This document shows, piece after piece, positions 26,365-36,874 of a DNA stretch of 64,000 nucleotides. Below the pieces are notes generated by a model. The model did no database searches. It worked only from the letters and a program-made list of their open reading frames with translations, and was not told the DNA's origin. Both the position numbers and the translations under genes were made by a program. Numbering within the stretch: position 1 is the first letter of the stretch; each line of letters begins with the position of its first letter. The DNA is from Paraglaciecola arctica (lineage in GTDB: Bacteria; Pseudomonadota; Gammaproteobacteria; Enterobacterales; Alteromonadaceae): contig NZ_JAHKQO010000002.1 in the NCBI RefSeq assembly GCF_018861065.1, positions 1-64,000 of the forward strand. Reading direction: 5' to 3'.

Positions 26365-27798
26365 ATGACAAAAAAGCTATTTATTAAAACTTGGGGTTGC
26401 CAAATGAACGAGTATGACTCGGAGAAAATGGCCGATCTCTTAGATTCGACTCATGGTTATCAAGCCACAGAAACAGCTGAAGATGCGGATATCATTTTGC
26501 TTAATACTTGCTCCATTCGCGAAAAAGCCCAAGAAAAGGTATTTCATCAATTAGGGCGCTGGAAAAACCTTAAGAAAGATAAACCAGATCTAATTATTGG
26601 CGTAGGTGGTTGCGTGGCCTCACAAGAAGGTAAAACCATCAGACAACGGGCCCCATTTGTTGACCTTGTATTTGGTCCACAAACCTTACACCGCTTGCCA
26701 GAAATGATTAATCAAATTAATGGTGGCAGTCAATCAGTCATCGATATTAGTTTTCCTGAAATTGAAAAGTTTGACCGTTTGCCCGAACCCAAAGCCGATG
26801 GTCCAAGCGCCTTCGTTTCTATTATGGAAGGCTGTTCTAAATATTGTACCTTTTGTGTCGTACCCTACACCCGCGGTGAAGAAGTCAGTCGTCCAGTTGA
26901 TGACGTGTTGTTGGAAATAGCGCAATTGGCAGAACAAGGAGTTCGCGAAGTTAACCTACTAGGACAAAATGTTAATGCTTTTCGCGGTCCTAACTACGAC
27001 GGTAGCATTTGTACCTTTGCGGAGTTGTTAGAACTTGTTGCCTCTATCAATGGTATTGATCGTATTCGATATACCACCTCGCATCCTGTTGAGTTTACTG
27101 ACGATATCATTGATGCCTATGCACAAATTCCAGAACTAGTTGATCACTTACATCTTCCTGTGCAATCAGGCGCGGATCGTATTTTAAACCTAATGAAGCG
27201 TGGCCACACTGCAATAGAATATAAGTCTAAAATCAGAAAACTTAGGAAAATTCGTCCTAACTTAAGCATGTCTTCTGATTTCATTATTGGTTTTCCTGGC
27301 GAGAGCGATGCAGATTTCGAAGCAACCATGGATTTGATCCAGGCAATGGACTTCGACTTAAGCTTTAGTTTTATTTACAGTGCCCGCCCCGGCACACCAG
27401 CGGCCGATTTACCTGACGATGTAACTGAAGAAACCAAAAAACAACGATTAAGTCTGTTACAACAACGTATCACTCAACAAGCTCTTCGTATTGCACGTAA
27501 TATGGTAGATACCGAGCAGCGTATTTTGGTAGAAGGCCCCAGCAAGAAAAACCCTATGGAATTATCAGGACGTACTGAAAATAACCGTGTGGTTAACTTT
27601 GAAGGCTTTCCCAGTATGATTGGCCAATTTGTTGATGTAAAAATTACCGATGTGTTTGCTAACTCATTAAGAGGTGTTGTGCTTAGAACCGAAGATCAAA
27701 TGAACTTACGTACTGAATTAGCGCCACAGACTATATTAGCTAAAAACCCAAATAGTGTTGACGAATTGGGTGTCGGCCAAGTGGTTGTCACTCAGTAA
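26365..27798 (+). CDS. miaB: tRNA-2-methylthio-N6-isopentenyladenosine-37 synthase MiaB
   Basis: A 477-residue radical-SAM methylthiotransferase that modifies A37 of tRNAs reading UNN codons. It has an N-terminal UPF0004 domain with [11 protein letters not shown] and Cys residues at about 10, 46 and 83. The radical-SAM core carries CSKYCTFC (three Cys at about 156-163) and a C-terminal TRAM domain (about 378-440). It heads the miaB-phoH-ybeY-corC-lnt run, a conserved gammaproteobacterial order. Confidence 0.97.
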   Translation: MTKKLFIKTWGCQMNEYDSEKMADLLDSTHGYQATETAEDADIILLNTCSIREKAQEKVFHQLGRWKNLKKDKPDLIIGVGGCVASQEGKTIRQRAPFVDLVFGPQTLHRLPEMINQINGGSQSVIDISFPEIEKFDRLPEPKADGPSAFVSIMEGCSKYCTFCVVPYTRGEEVSRPVDDVLLEIAQLAEQGVREVNLLGQNVNAFRGPNYDGSICTFAELLELVASINGIDRIRYTTSHPVEFTDDIIDAYAQIPELVDHLHLPVQSGADRILNLMKRGHTAIEYKSKIRKLRKIRPNLSMSSDFIIGFPGESDADFEATMDLIQAMDFDLSFSFIYSARPGTPAADLPDDVTEETKKQRLSLLQQRITQQALRIARNMVDTEQRILVEGPSKKNPMELSGRTENNRVVNFEGFPSMIGQFVDVKITDVFANSLRGVVLRTEDQMNLRTELAPQTILAKNPNSVDELGVGQVVVTQ

Positions 27799-27834
27799 CG
27801 TTAACCATCCGTTTAAATTAAAGAGATTTGCCAT

Positions 27835-28884
27835 TTGAGTAACCTTGTTAGTAATGAAATTGTATTAGAGCCATCAGACCACAAACGTTTATCAAGCTTG
27901 TGTGGGCCCCTAGATGACAATATCAAACAAATTGAACGTCGCTTAGGCGTTGAAATCACTTATCGAAATAATGAATTTAAAGTATTGGGTCAAACTCAGC
28001 AATCTAGTGGTGCTGCACAATTACTTAAATTGTTATATATGGAAACACAGCCTATTCGAGGTCAAATTCCTGATATTGAACCAGACCAAGTACATCTAGC
28101 AATCCAAGAAGCAAAATGTTTGGAACAAGCCGAAGCCGGCCAGTATGGAAAAGAAGTCCATATTAAAACCAAACGTGGTGTGATTAAACCTCGTAACTCC
28201 AATCAATCCCAATATGTAACCAATATCATTAATCACGACATTAGTTTTGGTGTGGGACCTGCCGGTACGGGTAAAACGTATTTAGCTGTTGCTTGCGCGG
28301 TTGAAGCCCTAGAGCGACAAGAAGTGCGCCGTATATTATTGACCCGTCCTGCGGTAGAGGCTGGGGAAAAACTTGGGTTTTTACCAGGGGATTTATCCCA
28401 AAAAGTCGATCCTTATTTACGACCACTATACGATGCGCTGTTTGAAATGCTCGGCTTTGAGAAAGTTGAAAAACTCATGGAACGCAGCGTTATTGAAGTG
28501 GCGCCTTTGGCTTATATGCGTGGACGTACCTTAAATGATGCATTTATTATTTTAGATGAAGGCCAAAATACCACTGTCGAACAAATGAAAATGTTTTTAA
28601 CCCGGATTGGATTTAATTCTCAGGCTGTCATTACCGGAGATATAACTCAAGTTGACTTACCACGGGGCGTTCGATCTGGTCTGCGGCACAGCATAGAAGT
28701 ACTAAAAGATGTAAAAGATATATCCTTTAATTTCTTTAGTGCAAATGATGTAGTGCGACACCCTGTTGTGGGGCGAATAGTCTTGGCATATGAAGAATTT
28801 GAAAGCAAACAAGAAAAAGCACGACTACAAAAAAAGGCTCAACAAGAGACGCTTGATAACAAGGATGAAAATTCCTCTAAGTGA
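27835..28884 (+). CDS. ybeZ: PhoH-like ATPase YbeZ
   Basis: A 349-residue PhoH-family ATPase thought to act with YbeY in rRNA processing. The P-loop is GPAGTGKTYLAV (near 140-151) and a second nucleotide motif is in FIILDEGQNTTVEQ (near 239-252). An N-terminal KH-like segment (about 1-75) is typical. The start codon is TTG with AAAGAG upstream; no ATG is available before the conserved N-terminus. It is 36 bp after miaB and precedes ybeY closely. Confidence 0.93.
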   Translation: MSNLVSNEIVLEPSDHKRLSSLCGPLDDNIKQIERRLGVEITYRNNEFKVLGQTQQSSGAAQLLKLLYMETQPIRGQIPDIEPDQVHLAIQEAKCLEQAEAGQYGKEVHIKTKRGVIKPRNSNQSQYVTNIINHDISFGVGPAGTGKTYLAVACAVEALERQEVRRILLTRPAVEAGEKLGFLPGDLSQKVDPYLRPLYDALFEMLGFEKVEKLMERSVIEVAPLAYMRGRTLNDAFIILDEGQNTTVEQMKMFLTRIGFNSQAVITGDITQVDLPRGVRSGLRHSIEVLKDVKDISFNFFSANDVVRHPVVGRIVLAYEEFESKQEKARLQKKAQQETLDNKDENSSK

Positions 28885-28891
28885 ATAATTG

Positions 28892-29380
28892 ATGAGCGCC
28901 ACTTTAGATTTACAAATTGCCAGTGATTCCCCTGACATCCCTAGTTTAGAGGCTATCCAACTATGGATAGACGAGGTATTTTTGCATCAACAGATAACTG
29001 ATAGAGAACTAACAGTGCGTATCGTTGATGAATCAGAAATTCAAGAACTCAATAGTCAATATAGAGGCAAGGATACCCCCACAAACATATTGTCTTTTCC
29101 TTTCGAAATGCCTGAACTTACTTTGCCAATAGATGTTCAAATTGATGAGTCACTTTCTGAATTTTTAGGCGATATTGTCATTTGCGCTCAAGTTGTTAAG
29201 CGGGAAGCCAGCCAACAAAATAAGCCTATCGAGCACCATTGGACCCATATGATGATTCACGGAACCTTGCATTTGCTTGGCTACGACCATATTGAAGAGC
29301 ATGAGGCACAAGAGATGGAAGGGATAGAAATTGCTATATTACAAAAATTAGCCATTGACGACCCATACCAAAATCATTAA
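28892..29380 (+). CDS. ybeY: Endoribonuclease YbeY
   Basis: About 162 residues. YbeY is a metal-dependent endoribonuclease for 16S rRNA 3'-end maturation and ribosome quality control. The zinc-binding signature HGTLHLLGYDHIEEHE (three His, near 127-142) is intact. A TTG lies directly before, at 28889, but the ATG at 28892 is the better start. It begins eight bases after the ybeZ stop. Confidence 0.95.
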   Translation: MSATLDLQIASDSPDIPSLEAIQLWIDEVFLHQQITDRELTVRIVDESEIQELNSQYRGKDTPTNILSFPFEMPELTLPIDVQIDESLSEFLGDIVICAQVVKREASQQNKPIEHHWTHMMIHGTLHLLGYDHIEEHEAQEMEGIEIAILQKLAIDDPYQNH

Positions 29381-29460
29381 TGATGCAGTATAAGGTATCA
29401 ACTGCATTGTGTTTACGTGTAAAACTTTTATTAAATTAAACTAACCTAAATAACGAGATC

Positions 29461-30321
29461 ATGAGCGAAGATAACCCCCCATCTACTAACGGTTCTGCCA
29501 ATAAAGGCTGGCTTGATAAAATAGTTCAGACCTTTACGGGAGAACCGAAAAACAAGGAAGAGTTGTTTGATGTCATTACTGACGCCGAGCAACGTGAAGT
29601 CATTAACCCCGAAACCAAAGCAATGATTGAAGGGGTCATGGAAGTTAGCGAGATGCGTGTGAGGGAAATAATGATCCCAAGAGCACAAATGCGCACAATT
29701 GAAATAGATCAAAGTGTAGAAGAGTTTTTACCTATCCTGCTTGAATCAGCCCATTCCCGTTTTCCAGTTATAAATGAAGACAAAGATCATATTGAAGGAA
29801 TTTTACTAGCAAAGGATTTACTTGAATTTGCATTTATTCCAGGCAAAGAGTTTGAACTTAAAAACATTCTGCGCCCAGCAGTTATTGTTCCCGAAAGTAA
29901 AAGGGTCGATGTACTGTTAAAAGAATTTCAACAAAAACGCTATCACATGGCCATTGTTGTTGATGAGTATGGTGGTGTATCGGGTTTAGTGACTATCGAA
30001 GATATTCTTGAATTGATCGTCGGCGAAATAGAAGATGAACATGATATTGAGGAAGGTGATAAAGACGGAATTCGTCCTTTAAATAAATACACCTATTCAG
30101 TCAAAGCGCTCACTTCCTTAGAAGATTTTAATAAATTTTTCGAAACCCAATTTGACGAAGAAGAAGCCGACACCATAGGTGGCATTGTATTAAAAGCTTT
30201 TGGTCATATGCCTGAGCGTGACGAAAAAGTGACGATTAATGATCTTAAGTTTAAGGTGACCAACTCCGATAAAAGGCGTTTGTTACAGCTCAAAGTCACG
30301 ATTCCAGAAACAGAAGAATAA
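29461..30321 (+). CDS. corC: CorC/YbeX-type CBS-domain protein
   Basis: A 286-residue cytoplasmic protein of the HlyC/CorC family without the membrane DUF21 domain. Two CBS domains span about 75-195 ([10 protein letters not shown] and [22 protein letters not shown]), followed by a C-terminal CorC_HlyC domain (about 210-283). It is linked to magnesium/cobalt efflux and ribosome maturation. It is 80 bp after ybeY and ahead of lnt, as in E. coli (ybeX-lnt). Confidence 0.93.
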   Translation: MSEDNPPSTNGSANKGWLDKIVQTFTGEPKNKEELFDVITDAEQREVINPETKAMIEGVMEVSEMRVREIMIPRAQMRTIEIDQSVEEFLPILLESAHSRFPVINEDKDHIEGILLAKDLLEFAFIPGKEFELKNILRPAVIVPESKRVDVLLKEFQQKRYHMAIVVDEYGGVSGLVTIEDILELIVGEIEDEHDIEEGDKDGIRPLNKYTYSVKALTSLEDFNKFFETQFDEEEADTIGGIVLKAFGHMPERDEKVTINDLKFKVTNSDKRRLLQLKVTIPETEE

Positions 30322-30340
30322 CCCTGGGCCTTAAAAAACC

Positions 30341-31903
30341 TTGCGCATCACAGCAAAAGTGAACGACTTGTCGTTCACTTCAAAATTACTTTTGTCCATT
30401 GTATTGGGTGCGTTGTTAACCTTTGCTTACGCCCCTTTTTCATTTTGGCTAATGACTTTCCTCAGCCTTATCAGTTTTATTTATATACTCAGCAATACCT
30501 CCCCTAAACAAGGTTTTAAATTAGGCTTTGCTTTTGGACTCGGTTGGTTTGGGGCTGGTGTGAGTTGGGTGCATGTCAGTATCGCTGATTTTGGTGGCAT
30601 TCCTCTAATTGGCTCTTTAACGTTAATGTTGCTGTTAAGCGGTTATTTAGCGTTATTTCCGGCACTAAGTTTTAGTGTTCTTTGCAGATACTTTGATCAA
30701 AAGTTCTGGCCTATTGCCCTGCCCTTTATTTGGTTATTATTAGAATGGGTAAGAAGTTGGTTGTTCACAGGGTTTCCTTGGCTTTCTTTGGGATATAGCC
30801 AGCTTTACGGGCCCCTTAGTGGTTGGTTCCCAGTTATTGGTGAGTTTGGGGTATCTGGACTCACTATATTGATCAGTACAGCAATAGCCATTGGAATAGC
30901 AACAAAGCAGTGGTTAGCTAGTTTTTTGTTAGTCGCAGTATTATTTGTATCTGGTATTAGCTTAAACCACGTCCAATGGGCAAAACCAACTGGTCAAAAA
31001 GCACGTATTGCTATGGTACAAGGTAATATAGAACAAGCACTTAGATGGACACCAGAACAAGATCAGCCCACCATGGACAAGTATAAAAACATGACGGCGG
31101 CTCATTGGCATAATGATGTAGTTATATGGCCAGAAGCGGCCATTCCTCAGCTTGAGCCTGTGGCGACTGAATATCTAACTGAAATAGATAATATAGCGGC
31201 GCAAACTAACACAGGCCTCATTACCGGCATAGTCAATTACAATTTTGAAACACGCGAAGCCTACAACAACCTAATTGGGCTGGGTCAAAAACAAAGCAAC
31301 AACCTAAACGATACGTCCCCAGCACGTGGGCAGTATCATTATTTCCATAACAACCGTTTTGCTAAACATCATTTATTACCCATAGGCGAATTTATTCCTT
31401 TTGAAGACTGGATACGAGGCATTGCTCCCTTGTTTGATTTGCCTATGTCATCATTTAGTCGAGGTGATTTTCAACAAAGCAACATTGAGGCAAAAGGTTA
31501 CCACTTTGCACCAGCAATCTGTTTTGAAATCGCCTTCCCTCGGCAGATATCCGCTAACCTGTATTACAACACGGATTTTATCATCACTGTGAGTAACGAC
31601 GCATGGTTTGGAGGATCTCATGGTCCTGCGCAACATTTAGAAATTGCTCAAGCGCGAGCCAAGGAATTTGCTTTACCAGTATTACGTGCTACCAATAATG
31701 GCATTACAGCCTTTATCAATCACCGCGGAGAAATTCAAAGTCGAATACCACAATTTGAAGCTGCGGTACTTGAAGATACTATGCAGCAAGTAAAAGGCCA
31801 TCCCCCTTACCGCCTATTAGGTGACTGGACAATATGGTGCTTGTCTTTATTGGCCTTCGGATTTGCCTGTTTTAATCAAAACAAGTCCAAGGAGACTAAA
31901 TGA
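30341..31903 (+). CDS. lnt: Apolipoprotein N-acyltransferase Lnt
   Basis: A 520-residue inner-membrane enzyme that adds the third acyl chain to lipoproteins. The N-terminal half holds about six TM segments. The C-terminal half is a nitrilase-type periplasmic domain with the catalytic Glu in WPEAAIP (near 264), Lys in the loop before HHLLPIGEF (near 344) and Cys in PAICFEIAFP (near 391). No ATG is present near the start; TTG at 30341 is used here, and TTG/GTG codons downstream are alternatives. A perfect palindrome covers codons 6-14. The stop overlaps the next ATG by four bases. Confidence 0.93.
   Translation: MRITAKVNDLSFTSKLLLSIVLGALLTFAYAPFSFWLMTFLSLISFIYILSNTSPKQGFKLGFAFGLGWFGAGVSWVHVSIADFGGIPLIGSLTLMLLLSGYLALFPALSFSVLCRYFDQKFWPIALPFIWLLLEWVRSWLFTGFPWLSLGYSQLYGPLSGWFPVIGEFGVSGLTILISTAIAIGIATKQWLASFLLVAVLFVSGISLNHVQWAKPTGQKARIAMVQGNIEQALRWTPEQDQPTMDKYKNMTAAHWHNDVVIWPEAAIPQLEPVATEYLTEIDNIAAQTNTGLITGIVNYNFETREAYNNLIGLGQKQSNNLNDTSPARGQYHYFHNNRFAKHHLLPIGEFIPFEDWIRGIAPLFDLPMSSFSRGDFQQSNIEAKGYHFAPAICFEIAFPRQISANLYYNTDFIITVSNDAWFGGSHGPAQHLEIAQARAKEFALPVLRATNNGITAFINHRGEIQSRIPQFEAAVLEDTMQQVKGHPPYRLLGDWTIWCLSLLAFGFACFNQNKSKETK
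30357..30380. repeat. Perfect 11-bp palindrome at the lnt start
   Basis: The arms AAGTGAACGAC and GTCGTTCACTT flank a TT loop, within the first codons of lnt. In RNA this is a stable hairpin that could influence translation or partly terminate readthrough from corC. No T tract follows. Confidence 0.65.
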
Positions 31904-32403
31904 GCACAATCACTCGCGACCCTAACTTTATTATTCGCACTGCAACTGTAGAAGATACCTCGCTTATTTTAGACTTCATTAAAGAGTTGGCGAAGTATGA
32001 AAAGTTACTGCATGAAGTAGTGACAGACGAAGCCACCTTAAAAAATAGCCTATTTGGGGAGACCCCCTACGCAAAAGTGGTTATTGGAGAGTATCAAGGT
32101 AAACCGGTATCCTTTGCTCTGTACTTCCATAACTTCTCAACATTTTTGGGTCGCCCTGGGATCTATTTAGAAGATTTATACGTGCAACCTCAGATGCGCG
32201 GCAAAGGTTTAGGTAAAATACTGTTAGGCTATTTAGCCTCGCTTGCCATAGAACTCAATTGTGGACGTTTAGAATGGTGGGTATTAGATTGGAACAAACC
32301 AGCAATTGAGTTTTATAAGTCTTTAGGTGCACAACCTATGGACGAATGGACGGTTAACCGTGTTACAGGTGGCGCCTTGGACAAATTGGCTAAACAACTT
32401 TAA
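31900..32403 (+). CDS. GNAT N-acetyltransferase, diamine/thialysine type
   Basis: A 167-residue GNAT protein. The acetyl-CoA loop is LYVQPQMRGKGLGKILL (near 90-106), and LEDLYV and LDWNKPAIEFYKSLGA (near 128-145) resemble spermidine/spermine and thialysine acetyltransferases. The function of bacterial members is poorly defined; an amine or amino-acid analogue substrate is inferred. ATGA overlap with the lnt stop makes it translationally coupled. It is convergent with the EamA gene. Confidence 0.82.
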   Translation: MSTITRDPNFIIRTATVEDTSLILDFIKELAKYEKLLHEVVTDEATLKNSLFGETPYAKVVIGEYQGKPVSFALYFHNFSTFLGRPGIYLEDLYVQPQMRGKGLGKILLGYLASLAIELNCGRLEWWVLDWNKPAIEFYKSLGAQPMDEWTVNRVTGGALDKLAKQL

Positions 32404-32439
32404 ATATCAATAAATCAGCTGCCTAGCCAAGTACTTAGT

Positions 32440-33390
32440 TTACTTTAACGTTGTTGCTTCAACAGAGCTTGTCGCAATAACTTTATTCAACCCTAGTAGC
32501 GTTTTAATTCGATTAATGGGTGTTAAAACCACAATATTCCCCATTAACACTAGAACAAAACCTATTAAGGTACTGGATTGCCACACGAAACCTTCGAATA
32601 TCATACTAAGTGCCACCGCCACCACTGGAAATAACACAACAGCATAACTCGCCTTTTCAGGACCTATATCTTTTAACAAGACAAAATAACAGCCAAAAGC
32701 GATAACGGTTCCAAATACACTTAGATAAAGCAGTGAAGCCATGTACGGAAGGCGAGTGTCTAGAGCAAACTCACTGCCATTGATTGTGGTAAAAATCAGC
32801 AGAAATACACTACCATAAAACATGCCCCAAGCATTGCCCTGCATAATCCCGATATTGTTTTTTGAATTGCGCACACTGGTCATATTCCCTAATGAGGCTA
32901 CAAATGTTCCAACTAATGATAAACCCAAACCTATTACCGCCTCACTAGCAAAGTCCAAAGTTTTCACATCCTGCCAGAACAAGGCGACAATTCCGGCTAA
33001 TCCCAAAATAGCGCCCATAAAGATCCTTGGGGCTATTGGTTGCCCAAAAAATATACGTGTATTAACTATGTTCATTACGAGTAAAGTGGAGAAGGCGATA
33101 GAAGTCATCGCCGAGGTTAAGTAGTTTTGTGCCCAGTACAAAATCAAATAGTTAAAGCCAAAGTTGCAACATGCCAGCATCATGAAAAACAAATGATTGT
33201 TAACGCTAAAGCTCATTGGAAGTTTTTTGATTACACAATATCCCCACATCAGCAACGCCGCAATAGAAAACCTATAAACTAAAGAAACCTCAGGTGCTAC
33301 CACCCCAAGTTGATATTCAATCGCTAACCATGTCGAGCCCCAGATCAACACAGTAGTAATGTATAAAAGCGTGCTTCTCATATTATCCAA
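32440..33390 (-). CDS. EamA (DMT) family exporter
   Basis: A 316-residue membrane protein with about ten TM segments in two EamA repeats (about 5-135 and 150-290). Starts with a short hydrophobic helix then IWGSTWLAIEYQ, a typical repeat-1 motif. The family exports amino acids or related metabolites. It is divergent from the MocR regulator with about 100 bp between starts, which suggests regulation by it. Confidence 0.85.
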   Translation of the reverse strand: MDNMRSTLLYITTVLIWGSTWLAIEYQLGVVAPEVSLVYRFSIAALLMWGYCVIKKLPMSFSVNNHLFFMMLACCNFGFNYLILYWAQNYLTSAMTSIAFSTLLVMNIVNTRIFFGQPIAPRIFMGAILGLAGIVALFWQDVKTLDFASEAVIGLGLSLVGTFVASLGNMTSVRNSKNNIGIMQGNAWGMFYGSVFLLIFTTINGSEFALDTRLPYMASLLYLSVFGTVIAFGCYFVLLKDIGPEKASYAVVLFPVVAVALSMIFEGFVWQSSTLIGFVLVLMGNIVVLTPINRIKTLLGLNKVIATSSVEATTLK

Positions 33391-33494
33391 AATTCCAATC
33401 TTATAGCGTTAGGCTAATTTAACTCGTAAACTGAATACTAAACAGATACAGTTAATTGAAAATACAACCTATACAGATTAAAGCGATAAGTAAG

Positions 33495-34937
33495 ATGACT
33501 CCCTCCTCATTGAAACAACCCAATACCTATTTGTATCAACAAGTCATCAATTTAATTACCGAAATGCGCATCAACGGTACTTTACAAACTGGGCAAAAAT
33601 TACCTTCGCTACGTAACTTATCCACCTCTCTTTCGGTGAGTATACCCACAGTTAAACAAGCCTATATCGAACTCGAACGACAAGGATTAATACGTGCCAA
33701 ACCTAAATCAGGATATTTCCTAACCCAGCAAAACAAGTCAGAGCAGCCCAAAAAGGCACGTTTGCCTGCTAAGCCAATGGTGGTGAGTCGCCAACAGTTA
33801 ATTGAGGATGTTTTCAAGTCAATTCATCAGCCTCATAATCTCGCTCTCGGTGTGGCTAACCCTGTTGCGGCATTGCCTATTACCAAAACGCTTAACCGCA
33901 CTATGCGGCGTATTATGTCCGTAATGGGTGACAAAGCCCTACACTATGGACCCGTTGCTGGCTATGAGCCACTTAGAAGACAACTTGCCTTTAGTTACAT
34001 GGAGTATGCCCTGCCAATGGCTCCAGATGACATTATTATCACCAATGGTGCCCAAGAAGCTCTGAATATCGCTTTGCAATGTGTCGCTAAAGCAGGTGAC
34101 GTCATTGCAGTAGAGTCACCCTGTTATTTTGGGATTTTAGAATTAATAGAAAACCTCGGCATGTTAGCGTTAGAAGTGCCAATTTGTCCCGAAGACGGCT
34201 TATCCATTCAAGATGTCGCAAGTGCCATAGCGAAACATCCAGTTAAAGCTTGCGTTTTTTCTAGCACTATCGCCAACCCTATGGGATGTGAATTAACTGA
34301 TGACGCCAAACAACAGATAGTGCAATTATTAGAAAATAATGACATCCCTCTTATCGAGGATGATGTTTATGGGGATCTGTATTTCACTGAAAAGCGTGGA
34401 TCCCCAGCGCAAAAATACAGTAAAAAAGGGTTAGTGATTACCTGTAGCTCGTTCTCAAAAACAGCGGCACCCGCCTACCGCATTGGATGGCTAGCGACTC
34501 ATAAGTTTAGTCAAAAGTGTGCTCAGATAAAACGCGCGCTATCATGCTCTTCCTCCCATATGAATCAAATTACACTTTTTGAATTTGTAAGAACCTGTGA
34601 TTACGACCGTTATCTGGTGCAATTACGCAGTATATTACTCACTAACAAAGTGCGAATGTGCAATAAATTACAGCAAAGTTTAGGTGATAGCGTGCGTATC
34701 AGTGACCCCAAAGGAGGGGCAGTGTTATGGTTAGAATTTAATAAAAACATCAATAGCGCTGATATATTTCAATTGGCGTTGGAGCAAAACCTGAGTGTTA
34801 GTCCAGGTACCTTGTTTTCTCCTAGCAATCGCTACCAACACTGCATAAGACTCAGTTATGGTTTACCTTGGAACACCCAACTAGAAGAAGGACTCGGAGT
34901 ATTTGCTGATATATGTCTAACACTACAAAAAAATTGA
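33495..34937 (+). CDS. MocR/PdxR-type regulator: GntR HTH fused to aminotransferase
   Basis: About 480 residues. An N-terminal GntR winged HTH (about 10-75, LPSLRNLSTSLSVSIPTVKQAY) is followed by a PLP aminotransferase-fold domain (about 100-475) with the lysine site SSFSKTAAPAYRIGW (near 314-328) and NGAQEALN. MocR proteins sense PLP or amino-acid adducts and control adjacent genes. I chose the ATG at 33495 rather than the TTG at 33456, which only adds a non-homologous leader. The adjacent divergent EamA exporter is the likely target. Confidence 0.87.
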   Translation: MTPSSLKQPNTYLYQQVINLITEMRINGTLQTGQKLPSLRNLSTSLSVSIPTVKQAYIELERQGLIRAKPKSGYFLTQQNKSEQPKKARLPAKPMVVSRQQLIEDVFKSIHQPHNLALGVANPVAALPITKTLNRTMRRIMSVMGDKALHYGPVAGYEPLRRQLAFSYMEYALPMAPDDIIITNGAQEALNIALQCVAKAGDVIAVESPCYFGILELIENLGMLALEVPICPEDGLSIQDVASAIAKHPVKACVFSSTIANPMGCELTDDAKQQIVQLLENNDIPLIEDDVYGDLYFTEKRGSPAQKYSKKGLVITCSSFSKTAAPAYRIGWLATHKFSQKCAQIKRALSCSSSHMNQITLFEFVRTCDYDRYLVQLRSILLTNKVRMCNKLQQSLGDSVRISDPKGGAVLWLEFNKNINSADIFQLALEQNLSVSPGTLFSPSNRYQHCIRLSYGLPWNTQLEEGLGVFADICLTLQKN

Positions 34938-34977
34938 ATACTCAACTCAGCCTGCTCCCCAATCTTTGTGAACTAAA

Positions 34978-36621
34978 CTAAGAAGTTTTGAAGAAACCGA
35001 CTTCTTCATTTAGTTTTGCAGCAAGTTTATCCAAGGCGATAGTTGCGGTATTATTTTGATCTAACGAATAAACGGTTTTCTTACTTATCTCATCAATTTG
35101 TGCCATTACGTCGGTTATTGATCCAATTCCTACTACCTGTTGAGTTGCTGTATCAGAAACTAATTTGGCATTTTTGAAAGAGTTGTCGGCATTTTCTTCA
35201 ATCTCATGGAGCAAACTCATTGCGTCGTGAGTCTTAGTTTGACCATCTTGCACTTTGGGCAAAGTATCTTGCATCACGCTCACTGCAATTGAAGTTTCTT
35301 GCTGTACTTCTTCAATAGTTGTTTGGATCTCGCGAGTCGCTTCACCCGTTCGTAAAGCAAGTTGCCTTACTTCGTCAGCGACAACGGCAAAACCTCGACC
35401 TGTTTCACCCGCTCGCGCAGCCTCAATTGCAGCATTTAATGCCAGCAAATTGGTTTGATCGGATATGCCATTGATCACATTAGTGATCCCGCCTATTTGA
35501 TTAGTTAATTCTTCCAATTTACTTATTTGCTGTACAGCCTGATTCACGGTGTTAGCAACATTTTGCATCGACTCTACGCTCAACGACATGGAATCAATTC
35601 CATTTTTAGCTCTTTCCACCATACGTTTTGCATTCACTTTATTTTTGGCTGCCGTTTCTGATACACCCAAAATATTGGATTTAATTTCATCGAGACGAGT
35701 ACGAGTAGTGACGGTTAGATTGTCTTGTTCTTGGGCAAGTACAATGATGTTTTTAGATCCATTGGTGACGATAGTAGACTGCTGTTTCAAGTCATGTGAA
35801 GCCGCTACAATTTCAAGTACTGTATTGCGCAGGCGATCCTGCATTTTGGCCATGGTTGCCAGCATACTTTTGTCAAATGGTGTACTGAGTTCTTGAACTA
35901 AATTACCCTGGGCGATTTGCGTAAGGGCTTGTGCTGCAATTAAGGGCTCTGCTCCTAGTGATGTTTTAAAACTCTTAGCAATAATATAGGCCACAAAAAT
36001 AGACAATAACAAAGCGCTTAGCGTTAACAGCAACATGGTTATTTTAAAGCTAGAGGCATTTTCTAAGATGTCGTTGGTAGCCGCAACATTTTTGACTTCT
36101 TGCAAATCAATAAAGGTGTTAATTGTATTAAGCCATTCTACAAATAGTTGACTACCACCATTTTTTAACAGCGGCATCGCATCGTTATTCACTGCTTGTG
36201 TTTTGGCTGTAATAACTTCGTTAATCAACTTTTCGGTTTTTTGTTGTAGCCTATCAAGTTTGTCCAATATCGATGACTCTTCGGCGCTGAAAAACACCCC
36301 CGAATTTTGCATTGCACGCATTTTTTTGTGGGATACCTTATAAAATTCCGATAAACCATCAATATCATCAATATGTGTTTTAATGTTAGCTTGGCTATTT
36401 GCCGTGGCGAGATCACGAATAGCAATAGCCCGATCATGCACACTACCGCGAAAGTTAATGGCGTTACGTTGTTTAACCACATTAATTTCAGTCATGGTGG
36501 TTAAGGTATCCGCTATCATATTGACACGATATATTCCCACCATAGTGAGCACTACCATAAGCAAAGAGACAACACTAAAGCCTACGAGAAGGCGCATATT
36601 GATACTTAAGTTACTTAACAT
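34978..36621 (-). CDS. Methyl-accepting chemotaxis protein
   Basis: A 547-residue transmembrane chemoreceptor. TM1 is at about 8-30, a helical periplasmic sensor at about 31-188 (four-helix-bundle type), TM2 at about 192-213, then a linker/HAMP-like segment ([20 protein letters not shown]). The signalling domain has the highly conserved hairpin tip [20 protein letters not shown] and [12 protein letters not shown] (near 385-420). It has no C-terminal NWETF-type pentapeptide. It lies 55 bp behind the NrtS-like gene on the same strand, so they are probably cotranscribed. Confidence 0.93.
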   Translation of the reverse strand: MLSNLSINMRLLVGFSVVSLLMVVLTMVGIYRVNMIADTLTTMTEINVVKQRNAINFRGSVHDRAIAIRDLATANSQANIKTHIDDIDGLSEFYKVSHKKMRAMQNSGVFFSAEESSILDKLDRLQQKTEKLINEVITAKTQAVNNDAMPLLKNGGSQLFVEWLNTINTFIDLQEVKNVAATNDILENASSFKITMLLLTLSALLLSIFVAYIIAKSFKTSLGAEPLIAAQALTQIAQGNLVQELSTPFDKSMLATMAKMQDRLRNTVLEIVAASHDLKQQSTIVTNGSKNIIVLAQEQDNLTVTTRTRLDEIKSNILGVSETAAKNKVNAKRMVERAKNGIDSMSLSVESMQNVANTVNQAVQQISKLEELTNQIGGITNVINGISDQTNLLALNAAIEAARAGETGRGFAVVADEVRQLALRTGEATREIQTTIEEVQQETSIAVSVMQDTLPKVQDGQTKTHDAMSLLHEIEENADNSFKNAKLVSDTATQQVVGIGSITDVMAQIDEISKKTVYSLDQNNTATIALDKLAAKLNEEVGFFKTS

Positions 36622-36676
36622 ATTTGTTGTCTCTTCTATTTAAAATTTAGTCTAGGTATACCATCTAAAGTGGCAT

Positions 36677-36874
36677 TTATTTTGTGTCAGTCTGCGCGAC
36701 ACTGCTCGAGTATAAAGAAACACAAAAAGGCACGATATAAGTAAGAATAACCTTAAACCAATTGATTTTCGGATCACCGAATATCGCCTCGCCTTGGTTT
36801 ATTATGGTCAATATTGTCCCTACAAAAATACTAATAAAAATGGCCATTTTAATTTGTTTTTTAGACACCTTCAT
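36677..36874 (-). CDS. nrtS: NrtS-like small nitrate/nitrite transporter family protein
   Basis: A 65-residue membrane protein with two TM helices (about 9-27 and 39-60). The patterns GTILTIINQGEAIFG and ILTYIVPFCVSLYSS match what I know of the NrtS family, small nitrate/nitrite transporters described in cyanobacteria and seen in many bacteria. An AAGGG ribosome binding site lies upstream. A longer ORF (106 codons) overlaps on the other strand but lacks family resemblance. It precedes the chemoreceptor gene. The family call rests on recalled pattern, not on a search. Confidence 0.65.
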   Translation of the reverse strand: MKVSKKQIKMAIFISIFVGTILTIINQGEAIFGDPKINWFKVILTYIVPFCVSLYSSSVAQTDTK

